Origin: Chimaeribacter arupi
GTDB lineage: Bacteria; Pseudomonadota; Gammaproteobacteria; Enterobacterales; Enterobacteriaceae
Direction of reading: 5' to 3'
Assembly: GCF_002858805.1 (NCBI RefSeq)
Contig: NZ_PJZI01000008.1
Coordinates: forward strand, 1 to 64,000
Length of the DNA stretch: 64,000 nucleotides
How positions within the stretch are numbered: position 1 is the stretch's first letter; each line of letters opens with the position of its first letter. The translations under genes and the position numbers were made by a program. Positions 22,115 to 29,862 of the stretch are shown in pieces. Under the pieces are notes generated by a model. The model saw nothing but the letters and a program-made list of their open reading frames with translations. It searched no databases and was not told the DNA's origin.

Positions 22115-23407
22115 ATGCAATCATTGAGCGTGGAGCGCGAGCCAGCCACCATTCTGGTGGTGGATGACTCCTCCAGTTACCGGCTTTTGCTCTCCAGCCT
22201 GTTAAAAAAATGGGGCTACCGGGTGTTTGAGGCTGAACAGGGTGAAGCGGCACTGGCGCTGATGGCACAGCAGCCGATCAACATGGTGATCAGCGACTGG
22301 GAAATGCCGGTGATGGACGGGCCGACGCTCTGCCGGGCCATCCGCAGCAACACCAGCACCCGTTATATCTACCTGATCCTGGTCACGGCGCGCCACACGG
22401 TAGAAGACCTCACCACCGGCATTGAGGCGGGCGCGGATGATTTCCTCAGCAAGCCGGTGAACGCGGCGGAGTTACAGGCGCGCCTCTACGCCGGGCGGCG
22501 GATCCTTGACCTCGAAGCCAACCTGGCGCTGCGCAATGCCAAACTGGCGCAAGCCTGGCAGCAGATGGAAGCAGATTTACAGGCGGCGGCGCGCCTCCAG
22601 CACTCGCTGTTACCGGCGCGTAATTTCGCGTTGCAGGGGTTCAGTATCGACTGGCTGTTTGTGCCGTCCGCGTATGTCTCCGGCGATATGTTTAACTTCT
22701 TTGCCCTGTCCGATCACCACATCGGCTTTTACTGCATTGACGTGGCCGGGCACGGGGTGACGGCGGCCATGCATTCGCTGGCGGTGGCGCGCCAGTTCCT
22801 GCATGGCCGCACCGTTGAGAACTTCCTCGCCCGCAGCGGCCCGGATGGCGGGGTGATCATTACCCCGCCGCACCAGGTGGTGAGCCTGCTGAACCAGCGC
22901 TTCTGTTATGAAAATGACGACGTGCACAGCTACTTCACCATGATTTACGGCGTGATCAATACCCAGACCGGCGAAGGCAGCCTCTGCCAGGCGGGCCACC
23001 CGACGCCATTTATTGTGCACCCGGACGGCAGCACCACCTCGGTGGGCGAAGGGGGCGGGCCGGTGGGGCTGTTTGAGATGCTGACCTGGGACGAATGCAC
23101 CTTCAGGCTGGAGGAGGGCGAATGCCTCTACCTCTACAGCGACGGCATCAGCGAGTGCGAAAACCAGGTCAGCGAACAGTATGGGGAATCCCGGCTGAAA
23201 AACGTGCTGGCGGAGCACCACCGGCTGCCGCGCGCGGAGCGTTTTCTCCAGGTCGAGCTTTCTTTGCTGGCGTGGCGCAATGTGCAGCTGGAGGTGGTTG
23301 ACCCGCAAAACGGCGTCAAATATGGCAACAGCAACCTGCATGACGATGTCTCGCTGCTGGTGATTGAGCGGACATCCTCCTTTACGCGTCAAGAGGAACA
23401 ACCATGA
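22115..23407 (+). CDS. Response regulator fused to PP2C (SpoIIE-type) phosphatase
   Basis: A 430-residue cytoplasmic protein. The receiver domain (about 11-128) has the phospho-acceptor Asp61 in ISDWEMPVMDG and the LVTAR and SKPV motifs. After a coiled-coil linker, a PP2C/SpoIIE domain (about 160-425) shows metal-ligand motifs VSGDMFNFF, CIDVAGHG, YSDGISE and HDDVSLLVI. Such proteins dephosphorylate STAS antagonists when phosphorylated, as HsbR and RsbP/RsbU-type enzymes do. The STAS gene overlaps by 4 nt. The likely phosphate donor is the hybrid kinase encoded on the other strand of this locus (inference). Confidence 0.92.
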   Translation: MQSLSVEREPATILVVDDSSSYRLLLSSLLKKWGYRVFEAEQGEAALALMAQQPINMVISDWEMPVMDGPTLCRAIRSNTSTRYIYLILVTARHTVEDLTTGIEAGADDFLSKPVNAAELQARLYAGRRILDLEANLALRNAKLAQAWQQMEADLQAAARLQHSLLPARNFALQGFSIDWLFVPSAYVSGDMFNFFALSDHHIGFYCIDVAGHGVTAAMHSLAVARQFLHGRTVENFLARSGPDGGVIITPPHQVVSLLNQRFCYENDDVHSYFTMIYGVINTQTGEGSLCQAGHPTPFIVHPDGSTTSVGEGGGPVGLFEMLTWDECTFRLEEGECLYLYSDGISECENQVSEQYGESRLKNVLAEHHRLPRAERFLQVELSLLAWRNVQLEVVDPQNGVKYGNSNLHDDVSLLVIERTSSFTRQEEQP

Positions 23408-23745
23408 ATGTTGAGACCACAAAAAACAACAACATCACCATCGTCACGCCGGTGGTCCGGCGGCTGGATGCGTCGGTGTCACAAAAATTCAAAGAGAGCG
23501 TGCAGGAGATTATCCGCGGCGGTGAAACGGAACTGCTGATCGACTTCAGCCGCGTCGATTTCATCGACAGCAGCAGCCTGGGCGCACTGGTTTCCCTGCT
23601 GAAAATGCTGAACGGCAAAGGCACGCTGGCACTGAGCGGCATGAATGCCAACCTGCAGAACTTGTTTAAACTCACGCGCATGGACCGGATCTTCATGACG
23701 TTCCCGACTCAGGATGAGGCGCTGACCAAGCTGAACAACCGATAG
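23404..23745 (+). CDS. STAS-domain anti-sigma factor antagonist
   Basis: A 113-residue SpoIIAA-like STAS protein. The phosphorylation loop DFIDSSSLGAL (residues 52-62) carries the conserved Ser, most likely Ser57. It starts in an ATGA overlap with the REC-PP2C phosphatase and is followed 10 nt later by an HATPase protein, giving the phosphatase, antagonist and kinase set of a partner-switching module. The downstream target could be a sigma factor elsewhere or an enzyme of this locus; no sigma factor gene is in the window. Confidence 0.92.
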   Translation: MNVETTKNNNITIVTPVVRRLDASVSQKFKESVQEIIRGGETELLIDFSRVDFIDSSSLGALVSLLKMLNGKGTLALSGMNANLQNLFKLTRMDRIFMTFPTQDEALTKLNNR

Positions 23746-23755
23746 GTATGCAGCC

Positions 23756-24232
23756 ATGCATGACTGGGTTCCCGAGGATGTTGATCTTACGCTGCCGGCT
23801 GTCCCGGACAGTCTGGCCATTGCCAGCCGCGCCCTGGAGGCGTTCGCCCAACCGTTGCCGCTGGGAGAAGAAGGGCTGTTCCCGCTGGATCTGGCGCTTA
23901 GCGAGGCGTTCACCAACGTAATCAAGCACGGTTACGGCTATGACGCCTCACAACAGATACAGCTGTTATTCCGCTACCAACATGACCAGCGCACGCTGGA
24001 GGTGGTGCTGACAGACAGCGGCAGCCCGATCCCGCCGGTGCTGCTTGAGCAGGATAAGTGCCTGAACATTAACCCGGATGACATGGACAGCTGGCCGGAG
24101 AACGGCATGGGGCTGATGTTTATCCGCGCCAGTGTGGATGAGATGCGCTACGACAGCCAGGATGGCCGCAATACCCTGACGCTGGTGAAATACCTGCGTC
24201 AGGGCGCCGCCGACGAAAACGCAGACCCATAA
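23756..24232 (+). CDS. HATPase anti-sigma/serine kinase-like protein
   Basis: A 158-residue protein of the RsbW/SpoIIAB-type ATPase group. The N-box is DLALSEAFTNVIKHGYGYD (about residues 44-62) and a G-box-like ENGMGLMFIRASVDEMRYD lies near residues 118-136. It would phosphorylate the STAS protein encoded just upstream and bind its unphosphorylated partner. Last gene of the plus-strand arm; a tandem repeat and hairpin begin at its stop codon. Confidence 0.88.
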   Translation: MHDWVPEDVDLTLPAVPDSLAIASRALEAFAQPLPLGEEGLFPLDLALSEAFTNVIKHGYGYDASQQIQLLFRYQHDQRTLEVVLTDSGSPIPPVLLEQDKCLNINPDDMDSWPENGMGLMFIRASVDEMRYDSQDGRNTLTLVKYLRQGAADENADP

Positions 24233-24300
24233 TCCTAGGATTACAGGATTACAGGATTACAGGATTACAGGATTACAGGATTCTGGGATGACAGAATCCT
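24231..24300. repeat. GGATTACA tandem repeat ending in a hairpin
   Basis: Five perfect copies of the 8 bp unit GGATTACA run from 24238 to 24277, followed by two degenerate units. The block begins with the palindrome AATCCTAGGATT (24231-24242), which includes the stop codon of the HATPase gene. It ends with a 9 bp stem, AGGATTCTG (24277-24285) and CAGAATCCT (24292-24300), with a 6 nt loop. No T-tract follows. Confidence 0.9.
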
Positions 24301-24401
24301 GATAATGCGATGCGTTAACCTCCGGCTGCTTTTTCAGCACCGCATTGCCGTGGTAACGTCACGTTTGACACGCCATCAGCCGACTCACTCAGGGAGCATT
24401 C

Positions 24402-24815
24402 ATGAAAATACACCTCACCAGCCAGCCCAGTTATGCCGATATTGATGAGCTGAAACAGGGCGTGCTGCATTACTCTTCCCAGTTCGCAGACACCTCTGAA
24501 ATTGAGGCACTGGCGCTGTTTATCCTGGATGACGAGGAGAACAAACTGGGCGGGCTATCCGGTTCTACCGCCGGAAACTGGTTGCGGATTGATGTGCTGT
24601 GGGTCAGTGAGGCGCTGCGCGGCCGGGGCGAAGGGCGGCGGCTGATGCTGGCCGCCGAACAGGAAGCCCGCCGCCGCGGCTGCCGCTTTGCGCAGGTAGA
24701 CACCCTGAGCTTTCAGGCCCGCCCGTTCTACGAAAAGCTGGGCTATGAATGCCGGATGACCCTGGACGCCTACCCGCGCCACCATGAGCGCTACTATCTG
24801 ACGAAAGCGCTTTAA
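24402..24815 (+). CDS. GNAT family N-acetyltransferase
   Basis: A 137-residue GNAT protein. The acetyl-CoA pyrophosphate loop motif is LRGRGEGRRLMLAAEQEARRRG (about residues 67-88), and the typical ending QVDTLSFQARPFYEKLGYE follows. The substrate cannot be deduced. It stands alone after the polysaccharide locus, with about 100 bp of its own upstream sequence and an AGGGAG site before the ATG. It converges with the TetR gene. Confidence 0.88.
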   Translation: MKIHLTSQPSYADIDELKQGVLHYSSQFADTSEIEALALFILDDEENKLGGLSGSTAGNWLRIDVLWVSEALRGRGEGRRLMLAAEQEARRRGCRFAQVDTLSFQARPFYEKLGYECRMTLDAYPRHHERYYLTKAL

Positions 24816-24875
24816 GGCCGGCAGCGCCCGGCGCGTCAGGTCAGGGGGAAGTGGCCCATATTCTGCCCCCTGCCT

Positions 24876-25490
24876 TCAGCTTTCGTTCACCTGAACCGCC
24901 CCTTTTATCAGCGAGGCGAAAGACGCCACGGCTTCATCCTGATTCAGTTGCCCGCGGGCGAGTGCAGCGGAAAGTGCCTCTCCTGCCCCCACCAGACCAA
25001 TGCAGCACTGCAACAACGCCCTGGGTGACTTAGTCACATGCGGCGTCAGGACGGAGACGAACATCCCGACGCAGTTTTCCAGCAGCGCCTGAAACACCGC
25101 GGATTTCTCTTCGCTGCCTGCCAGTGCCGCCCCTACCGCGTGAAACGCGTCTGTTTTATCTGCTGCGCAATGGATATATGCGCTCGCCAGCATCTGTATC
25201 GTTTCCTGCGTATCCCTGCGGGTGGTGGTCATCGCCTCTGTGAAAGTCCTCACCCGTTCCATATCAATCCACCGGTAGAGGGCTATCAGCAACGCCGAGC
25301 GGGTAGGGAAGTGATCATAGACCACAGGCTTGGAGACGCCGGCGCGCACGGCGAGGTGCCCCAGCGTCAGCTGATCGGCGTTTTCCTCCTGCACAATCAG
25401 GAGCGCCGTGTTAAGAAGCTGCTTACGTCGTTCTGCCTTTTTTAACCTGCGCGCAGCGGAGCCAGATACCGTTGTGTTTTCTCTTTCCAT
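24876..25490 (-). CDS. TetR/AcrR family repressor
   Basis: A 204-residue regulator with an N-terminal helix-turn-helix (LTLGHLAVRAGVSKPVVYDHF, about residues 41-61) and a variable ligand domain. It is divergent from an NAD(P)-dependent oxidoreductase gene, and the 99 bp between them hold two 13 bp palindromes (25508-25520 and 25549-25561) that are very likely its operators. It should repress both itself and the oxidoreductase. Confidence 0.9.
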   Translation of the reverse strand: MERENTTVSGSAARRLKKAERRKQLLNTALLIVQEENADQLTLGHLAVRAGVSKPVVYDHFPTRSALLIALYRWIDMERVRTFTEAMTTTRRDTQETIQMLASAYIHCAADKTDAFHAVGAALAGSEEKSAVFQALLENCVGMFVSVLTPHVTKSPRALLQCCIGLVGAGEALSAALARGQLNQDEAVASFASLIKGAVQVNES

Positions 25491-25507
25491 GTCTCTCTCA
25501 ATTTAAC

Positions 25508-25520
25508 CTACTAAAAGTAG
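25508..25520. promoter_or_regulatory. TetR operator 1 (CTACTAAAAGTAG)
   Basis: A 13 bp palindrome with one asymmetric centre base, 18 bp before the tetR start. It is nearly identical to the site at 25549-25561. Confidence 0.75.
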
Positions 25521-25548
25521 CTTTCTGTGGGTGTCGGTGCTACATTTC

Positions 25549-25561
25549 CTACTAATAGTAG
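25549..25561. promoter_or_regulatory. TetR operator 2 (CTACTAATAGTAG)
   Basis: A second 13 bp palindrome whose centre is 41 bp (about four helical turns) from the first, 28 bp before the oxidoreductase start. Only the centre region differs from operator 1. Confidence 0.75.
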
Positions 25562-25589
25562 CTTATCACGCAAATAAGGAACCTTAACT

Positions 25590-26597
25590 ATGTCCTTTGC
25601 TCCCGTACTACTACTGGGCGGATCCGGTGCGATTGGTCACCAGGCAGCCCGTGCATTACACGCGACGTACCCTGATCTGCCCCTGTTGATAGGAGGCCGC
25701 GATGTGACCAAAGCGCAGCGTGCGGCGGCTGACATCGGGGGGGCGGAGGGCGTGCAAATCGACCTCACCTCCGCCGATCTGGGCCTCGGCGAGCGGGAAA
25801 TCAGTGCCGTGGTGGTGCTCTACAAAGACCATTCGCTCGCTGCCCTCCGCTTCGCGCAATCACGTCGCGTGCCGCATCTGAGCATCTCTTCGGGGGTGTT
25901 TGAAATCGCCCCGGAAATCGCAAACTTCATGCAGGCACCGGGGGCATCAGCGATTGTGCTCGGCTATGAGTGGCTGGTCGGGGCCACTACCGTGCCTGCG
26001 CTCCATCTGGCCCGCGCATTCAGCCAGGTGCATGAAATCCGCATCGGGGCGCTGGTGGATGAGAAAGATGTCGGCGGCCCGGCAGTTGCCGCGGATTTTG
26101 AACACCTGAATCACCTGCTGCCCGCGGCGCTCACGCGGCGGGATGGCGTCTATCTCTGGCGTGAGGGCGAGGAGGCAAAATCGGTGTTCCCCGCGCTGGA
26201 TGGCACCCATATAGACGCCACGGGCTTTTCGTCAATTGATGTGGTGGGGCTGGCCTCCGCCACGGGGGCGCACAGCGTGCAGTTTGACCTGGGCATGGGC
26301 ATCAGTTCAAGCCGGCGCAAAGGCGGGGCGTTCTCGACGGAAATCATCCTGGAGATGTCTGGTCTGGACGTCGCGGGAATGCCCCACCACACCCGGCATG
26401 CGGTCGTGCATCCGGGGGGCGCGGCCCCGCTGACAGGGATGGGGATCGCCTTGCTGCTTGAACGGTTGGTCGGGCTGGATGGAAAGCCGCCGGTCGCGCC
26501 TGGCCTGTACTTCCCCTACCAGATTCTGGACGCGTCACACTACTTAGCGCGTCTGGCAAAAGAGGGCGGTGAACTGCGGGACGTGCCGTTGCCCTGA
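25590..26597 (+). CDS. NAD(P)-binding oxidoreductase (saccharopine dehydrogenase-like fold)
   Basis: A 335-residue protein with an N-terminal Rossmann motif LLLGGSGAIGHQAARAL (residues 7-23) and an Arg in the nucleotide-specificity region (IGGRD). The middle and C-terminal parts resemble saccharopine-dehydrogenase-like reductases more than classical SDRs; no Y-x-x-x-K pair is evident. The substrate is unknown. AAGGAA precedes the ATG. It is under apparent control of the divergent TetR repressor, so it is probably induced by a small xenobiotic or metabolite. Confidence 0.75.
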   Translation: MSFAPVLLLGGSGAIGHQAARALHATYPDLPLLIGGRDVTKAQRAAADIGGAEGVQIDLTSADLGLGEREISAVVVLYKDHSLAALRFAQSRRVPHLSISSGVFEIAPEIANFMQAPGASAIVLGYEWLVGATTVPALHLARAFSQVHEIRIGALVDEKDVGGPAVAADFEHLNHLLPAALTRRDGVYLWREGEEAKSVFPALDGTHIDATGFSSIDVVGLASATGAHSVQFDLGMGISSSRRKGGAFSTEIILEMSGLDVAGMPHHTRHAVVHPGGAAPLTGMGIALLLERLVGLDGKPPVAPGLYFPYQILDASHYLARLAKEGGELRDVPLP

Positions 26598-26697
26598 GTC
26601 TCCCGGCTGTGCAACAACCGGCAAGCGCGCCCTGCGCCTGCCGGTTTACTCCTGTACATTCCCTTCTCTTTCCAGAAAAAAGTGCGCGGTTGACCCG

Positions 26698-27780
26698 TCA
26701 CCCGTGAGTCTCCCGGGCGCCGGAATCCGTCAGTGTGGCCCTCACCTGAGGGAGGCTCTGCGGATAATTTTGCTGAATAAACTCAATCATTTTTTCCCGC
26801 ACGTGGCAGCGTAAATCCCAGGCGGTGGGGGAGTTCTGTGCCGTCATCAATAACCGGATTGTCATGGTTTTATCCGTGGTATCGCTGACCTGGAGCACCT
26901 GGGTTTGTTGGTCCCAGAGTTTTGTTTCGCTGAGGATTTTTTCAAATTGCTGACGCAGCGGCTCTAACGGCATGGAATAATCAAGGTAAAGAAAAACAGA
27001 CCCTAATATTTGCGCGTTATTACGCGTCCAGTTCTGGAAGGGCTTTTCTGTAAAGTAGGTAATGGGCAGCACCAGCCGGCGGAGGTCCCAGATGCGCACC
27101 ACAACGTACGTCAGGTTGATCTCCTCAATCCAGCCCCATTCATTTTCCACGACCACGGCATCGTCAATTTTTATCGGTTGCGTAAAGGCAATCTGAATAC
27201 CGGCAAACAAGTTGACCAATGACTTCTGAAGGGCAAACCCAATGATGATACCTGCCACCCCGGCACCGGCCAGAATGGTCGTGCCGAATTTCCGGACACC
27301 GGGGAAATTGAGCAGGATCAGAGAAACACACAATGCCACCAGGAGGACGATAGCGACCTTTTTAACATAGATGATTTGCGTGCGGATTTTACGGGCGCGA
27401 AGGTTATTTGAAAGATTAATGTCGTAGCGTATGAACAGCATATCCTGCGCCACATTAATCAACCGGATTAATACGGAGCAAAATGATATTATAATAAATA
27501 TATTGAGGGTGGTGGTAATAAAGCTCAGGGCGTCAGGATTAATATTGATATAATTAATCCCTACATTGATTAACAATAACGGGAAGAAAAGAAATATCGA
27601 CCCACGAAGGTGCTTTTCAAGTGATTTGAATAATTTTCTGTCACGCCCCTGCCAATAACAGATAAACCTGAGAAGGATATACCGGGCCAGAAAACCCACT
27701 GCGAAGGAGAGCGTGACGAGCAATACCGCACCCAACCATGATGGCGCGCCAGATAACTCACTAAATATCAATGGCATCAT
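26698..27780 (-). CDS. MscS-family mechanosensitive channel
   Basis: A 360-residue membrane protein with about five N-terminal helices. The pore-lining helix and following beta domain are recognisable: AGAGVAGIIIGFALQ followed by KSLVNLFAGIQIAFTQPIKIDDAVVVENEWGWIEEI. This is the MscS core, gated by membrane tension to release solutes on osmotic downshock. It is longer at the N-terminus than E. coli MscS (286 residues). A single gene, convergent with the oxidoreductase; no partner is evident. Confidence 0.9.
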   Translation of the reverse strand: MMPLIFSELSGAPSWLGAVLLVTLSFAVGFLARYILLRFICYWQGRDRKLFKSLEKHLRGSIFLFFPLLLINVGINYININPDALSFITTTLNIFIIISFCSVLIRLINVAQDMLFIRYDINLSNNLRARKIRTQIIYVKKVAIVLLVALCVSLILLNFPGVRKFGTTILAGAGVAGIIIGFALQKSLVNLFAGIQIAFTQPIKIDDAVVVENEWGWIEEINLTYVVVRIWDLRRLVLPITYFTEKPFQNWTRNNAQILGSVFLYLDYSMPLEPLRQQFEKILSETKLWDQQTQVLQVSDTTDKTMTIRLLMTAQNSPTAWDLRCHVREKMIEFIQQNYPQSLPQVRATLTDSGARETHG

Positions 27781-28053
27781 TTTCCCTTATATTCAACCAA
27801 CAACCTTAGGTTGTCAGATAAGTCACTAAAATCAGTAACCGTTGTTTTCCCGGTTATCTGCGTATTGCATGATTACACCGATTATTTTAGGAAAAATTTA
27901 GCCAACTGGCTTGCCCGGCAGATAAAAAGCGCATGAAACGACAGAGGCTTCAGGGCGTGTTGAGTTTAACCCATTGAAATCAGGCGTGATATCCGGTTTC
28001 GCCTCTGCCGGCCGGCGCACTGAGTGGAAAAATCTTTATCCCTCATACGCCCG

Positions 28054-28926
28054 TCACGATGCGTGCTTTGCCAGCCACGCAGAACAAAAATCCAGATAAG
28101 CCATCATAATGGCTGAAGGGTGTTTACGGCGGGCATAGACCAGATGCAATGGCACAGGGTGTTTAGGCAGGTCAGGTAAAAGCTCAACCAGTACTCCGCT
28201 TTCGAGGTAAGGTTTCGCTAAAAAATCCAGCAACAGGGTGACCCCCATGCCTTTTACGGCATAATGACATAGCCCCTGAACATTATTGGTTGAAAAGAAA
28301 GGTTCGAATTTTACCTTTTCTGCGCCGGACACCCATTCAAAAAAGCCCTGGTTCAGATTTTCCCAGCCGACAACCGGAAACCGCGCCAGGTCAGCCAGCG
28401 TCTTGGGTGCGCCGCAGCGTGCTAATAATTCAGGGCTTGCCACAAATACCCCGTTGACGGTCATCACAGGTTTGGCAATCACATCTTCAGTATGTAAATC
28501 ACCCATTCTCAGCGCAACATCAATACCATCCTCAAATAAATCAACCACCCTGTCACTTGAATGGCTGAATATTTTAATATCGGGATAGTGTTGCTGAAAG
28601 TCAGCCAGTAAATCCCACCATAAGGGGAAATTGGGCGGCACAGAGATACGCAATTTTCCTTGCAGTTTATGAATCGACTGCACGTTTTTTTGCGCCTCTT
28701 CCAGTAATTCCAACCCCAGCCGGGCCTGTTCAAAAAATTGTTGTCCTTTATGCGTTGGCTTCACCCCCAGCCGGGAGCGTTCCAGCAGCTGTACGCTCAA
28801 CGCCTGCTCAAGCTCATTTATTTTTCGGCTTAAGGTTGAAACCGGCACGCCAATTTTCTCACTGGCGGCAGAAAAACTGCCTGCTTTTACCACAGCGATA
28901 AACAATTTCGTCGCGTTAAAATCCAT
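28054..28926 (-). CDS. LysR family transcriptional regulator
   Basis: A 290-residue LysR protein: winged helix-turn-helix at residues 1-60 (FIAVVKAGSFSAASEKIGVPVSTLSRKINELE) and a LysR substrate-binding domain. The start at 28926 gives the usual LysR N-terminus (MDFNATKLF) with GGAAAGAG upstream; the frame extends to 29184 but would overlap the divergent gene. It is divergent from a nitroreductase, which it probably controls. The TCTTATAAGA palindrome at 28993-29002 lies between them. Confidence 0.9.
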   Translation of the reverse strand: MDFNATKLFIAVVKAGSFSAASEKIGVPVSTLSRKINELEQALSVQLLERSRLGVKPTHKGQQFFEQARLGLELLEEAQKNVQSIHKLQGKLRISVPPNFPLWWDLLADFQQHYPDIKIFSHSSDRVVDLFEDGIDVALRMGDLHTEDVIAKPVMTVNGVFVASPELLARCGAPKTLADLARFPVVGWENLNQGFFEWVSGAEKVKFEPFFSTNNVQGLCHYAVKGMGVTLLLDFLAKPYLESGVLVELLPDLPKHPVPLHLVYARRKHPSAIMMAYLDFCSAWLAKHAS

Positions 28927-28992
28927 TGCTCTTTCCATATCTGGAAAACATCTTCCTATTTTTGGCTGTTCCATTCCATTTTTCAATCCGTA

Positions 28993-29002
28993 TCTTATAA
29001 GA
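28993..29002. promoter_or_regulatory. Palindrome between LysR and nitroreductase genes
   Basis: TCTTATAAGA is a perfect 10 bp palindrome in the 137 bp divergent gap, a plausible LysR binding half-pair. Not otherwise supported. Confidence 0.35.
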
Positions 29003-29063
29003 AAAGACGCTGGCGGCTGATGGGCCGCGGCACGATGACAAGAACAGAGAAAAGAGGTGCAAA

Positions 29064-29741
29064 ATGTCTGAGTCAATGCTGTTCCGGGACGTGGTGCGTG
29101 AGCGTCATTCTGTCCGGAGTTTCCTTCCTCAACCGGTTCCTGAAGCACTTCTTCGTTCGGTATTAGAGGATGCGCAGCGCTCACCCTCTAACTGTAATAC
29201 GCAGCCCTGGCAGACCCATATTGTCTCGGGCGCAACGCGTGACGCACTGAGCAAGGCCATCCTCGCAGCCGATGACGCAGGCCAGCTGACCCCTGATTTC
29301 AGCTTTGACACCCATGATTTTCAAGGCATTTACCATGATCGCGCCAAAGCTCAGGGGGCGGCCTATTATCAGGCCATCGGCGTAAAAAGAGAGGCGTATG
29401 AGCAGCGCCGCGATGCATCACGGCGCAACCTGGAATTTTTTGGCGCGCCCCATGTCGCCCTGCTTTTTATGCCTGAAGCCGGGGACAACGTGCGTGTTGC
29501 CGGTGACATCGGTATGTATGCGCAGACCCTTCTGCTTTCCCTCACTGCCCACGGCCTGGGCGGCATTCCACAAACCATGCTTGGCTTTTATGCCGACACC
29601 ATCCGGGAAATGCTGGGCATCTCGCCGGCGATGAAATTACTGTTTGGGATATCACTGGGCTACCCTGACAGGGAGCATCCTGCCAACCAGTACAGAATTG
29701 AGAAAGCCCCGCTCGAAGAAAGTGTCATTTTCCATCAATAA
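29064..29741 (+). CDS. Nitroreductase family protein
   Basis: A 225-residue flavoenzyme of the nitroreductase superfamily. The FMN phosphate-contact motif RERHSVRSF (residues 12-20), the SPSNCNTQPWQTHIV segment and the C-terminal GISLGYPDREHPANQ are characteristic. Such enzymes reduce nitroaromatics, quinones or enones with NAD(P)H. It is divergently arranged with a LysR regulator, typical of electrophile or drug-responsive reductases. The physiological substrate is unknown. Confidence 0.9.
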   Translation: MSESMLFRDVVRERHSVRSFLPQPVPEALLRSVLEDAQRSPSNCNTQPWQTHIVSGATRDALSKAILAADDAGQLTPDFSFDTHDFQGIYHDRAKAQGAAYYQAIGVKREAYEQRRDASRRNLEFFGAPHVALLFMPEAGDNVRVAGDIGMYAQTLLLSLTAHGLGGIPQTMLGFYADTIREMLGISPAMKLLFGISLGYPDREHPANQYRIEKAPLEESVIFHQ

Positions 29742-29774
29742 ATGCAGGTGTGCGGCCACCCCACCTTGCTGAGC

Positions 29775-29808
29775 GAGCAGGACGCCATCAGGCGATGGCG
29801 TTCTGCTC
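29775..29808. terminator. Strong hairpin between convergent genes
   Basis: A 15 bp stem with one G-T pair, from GAGCAGGACGCCATC to GATGGCGTTCTGCTC, with a 4 nt AGGC loop. It lies between the nitroreductase and ttuD. Neither strand shows a T-tract right after it, so it may act as a bidirectional mRNA end or a weak terminator. Confidence 0.5.
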
Positions 29809-29862
29809 AGGAAAATCTGCGGCATTCGGGTAACATGCTCTCCTGACCCGGAGAGCACAGGT

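Noticed and set aside
24231-24300. Possible CRISPR array
   Set aside because: The repeat unit is 8 bp, tandem and without spacers, and no cas genes are present.
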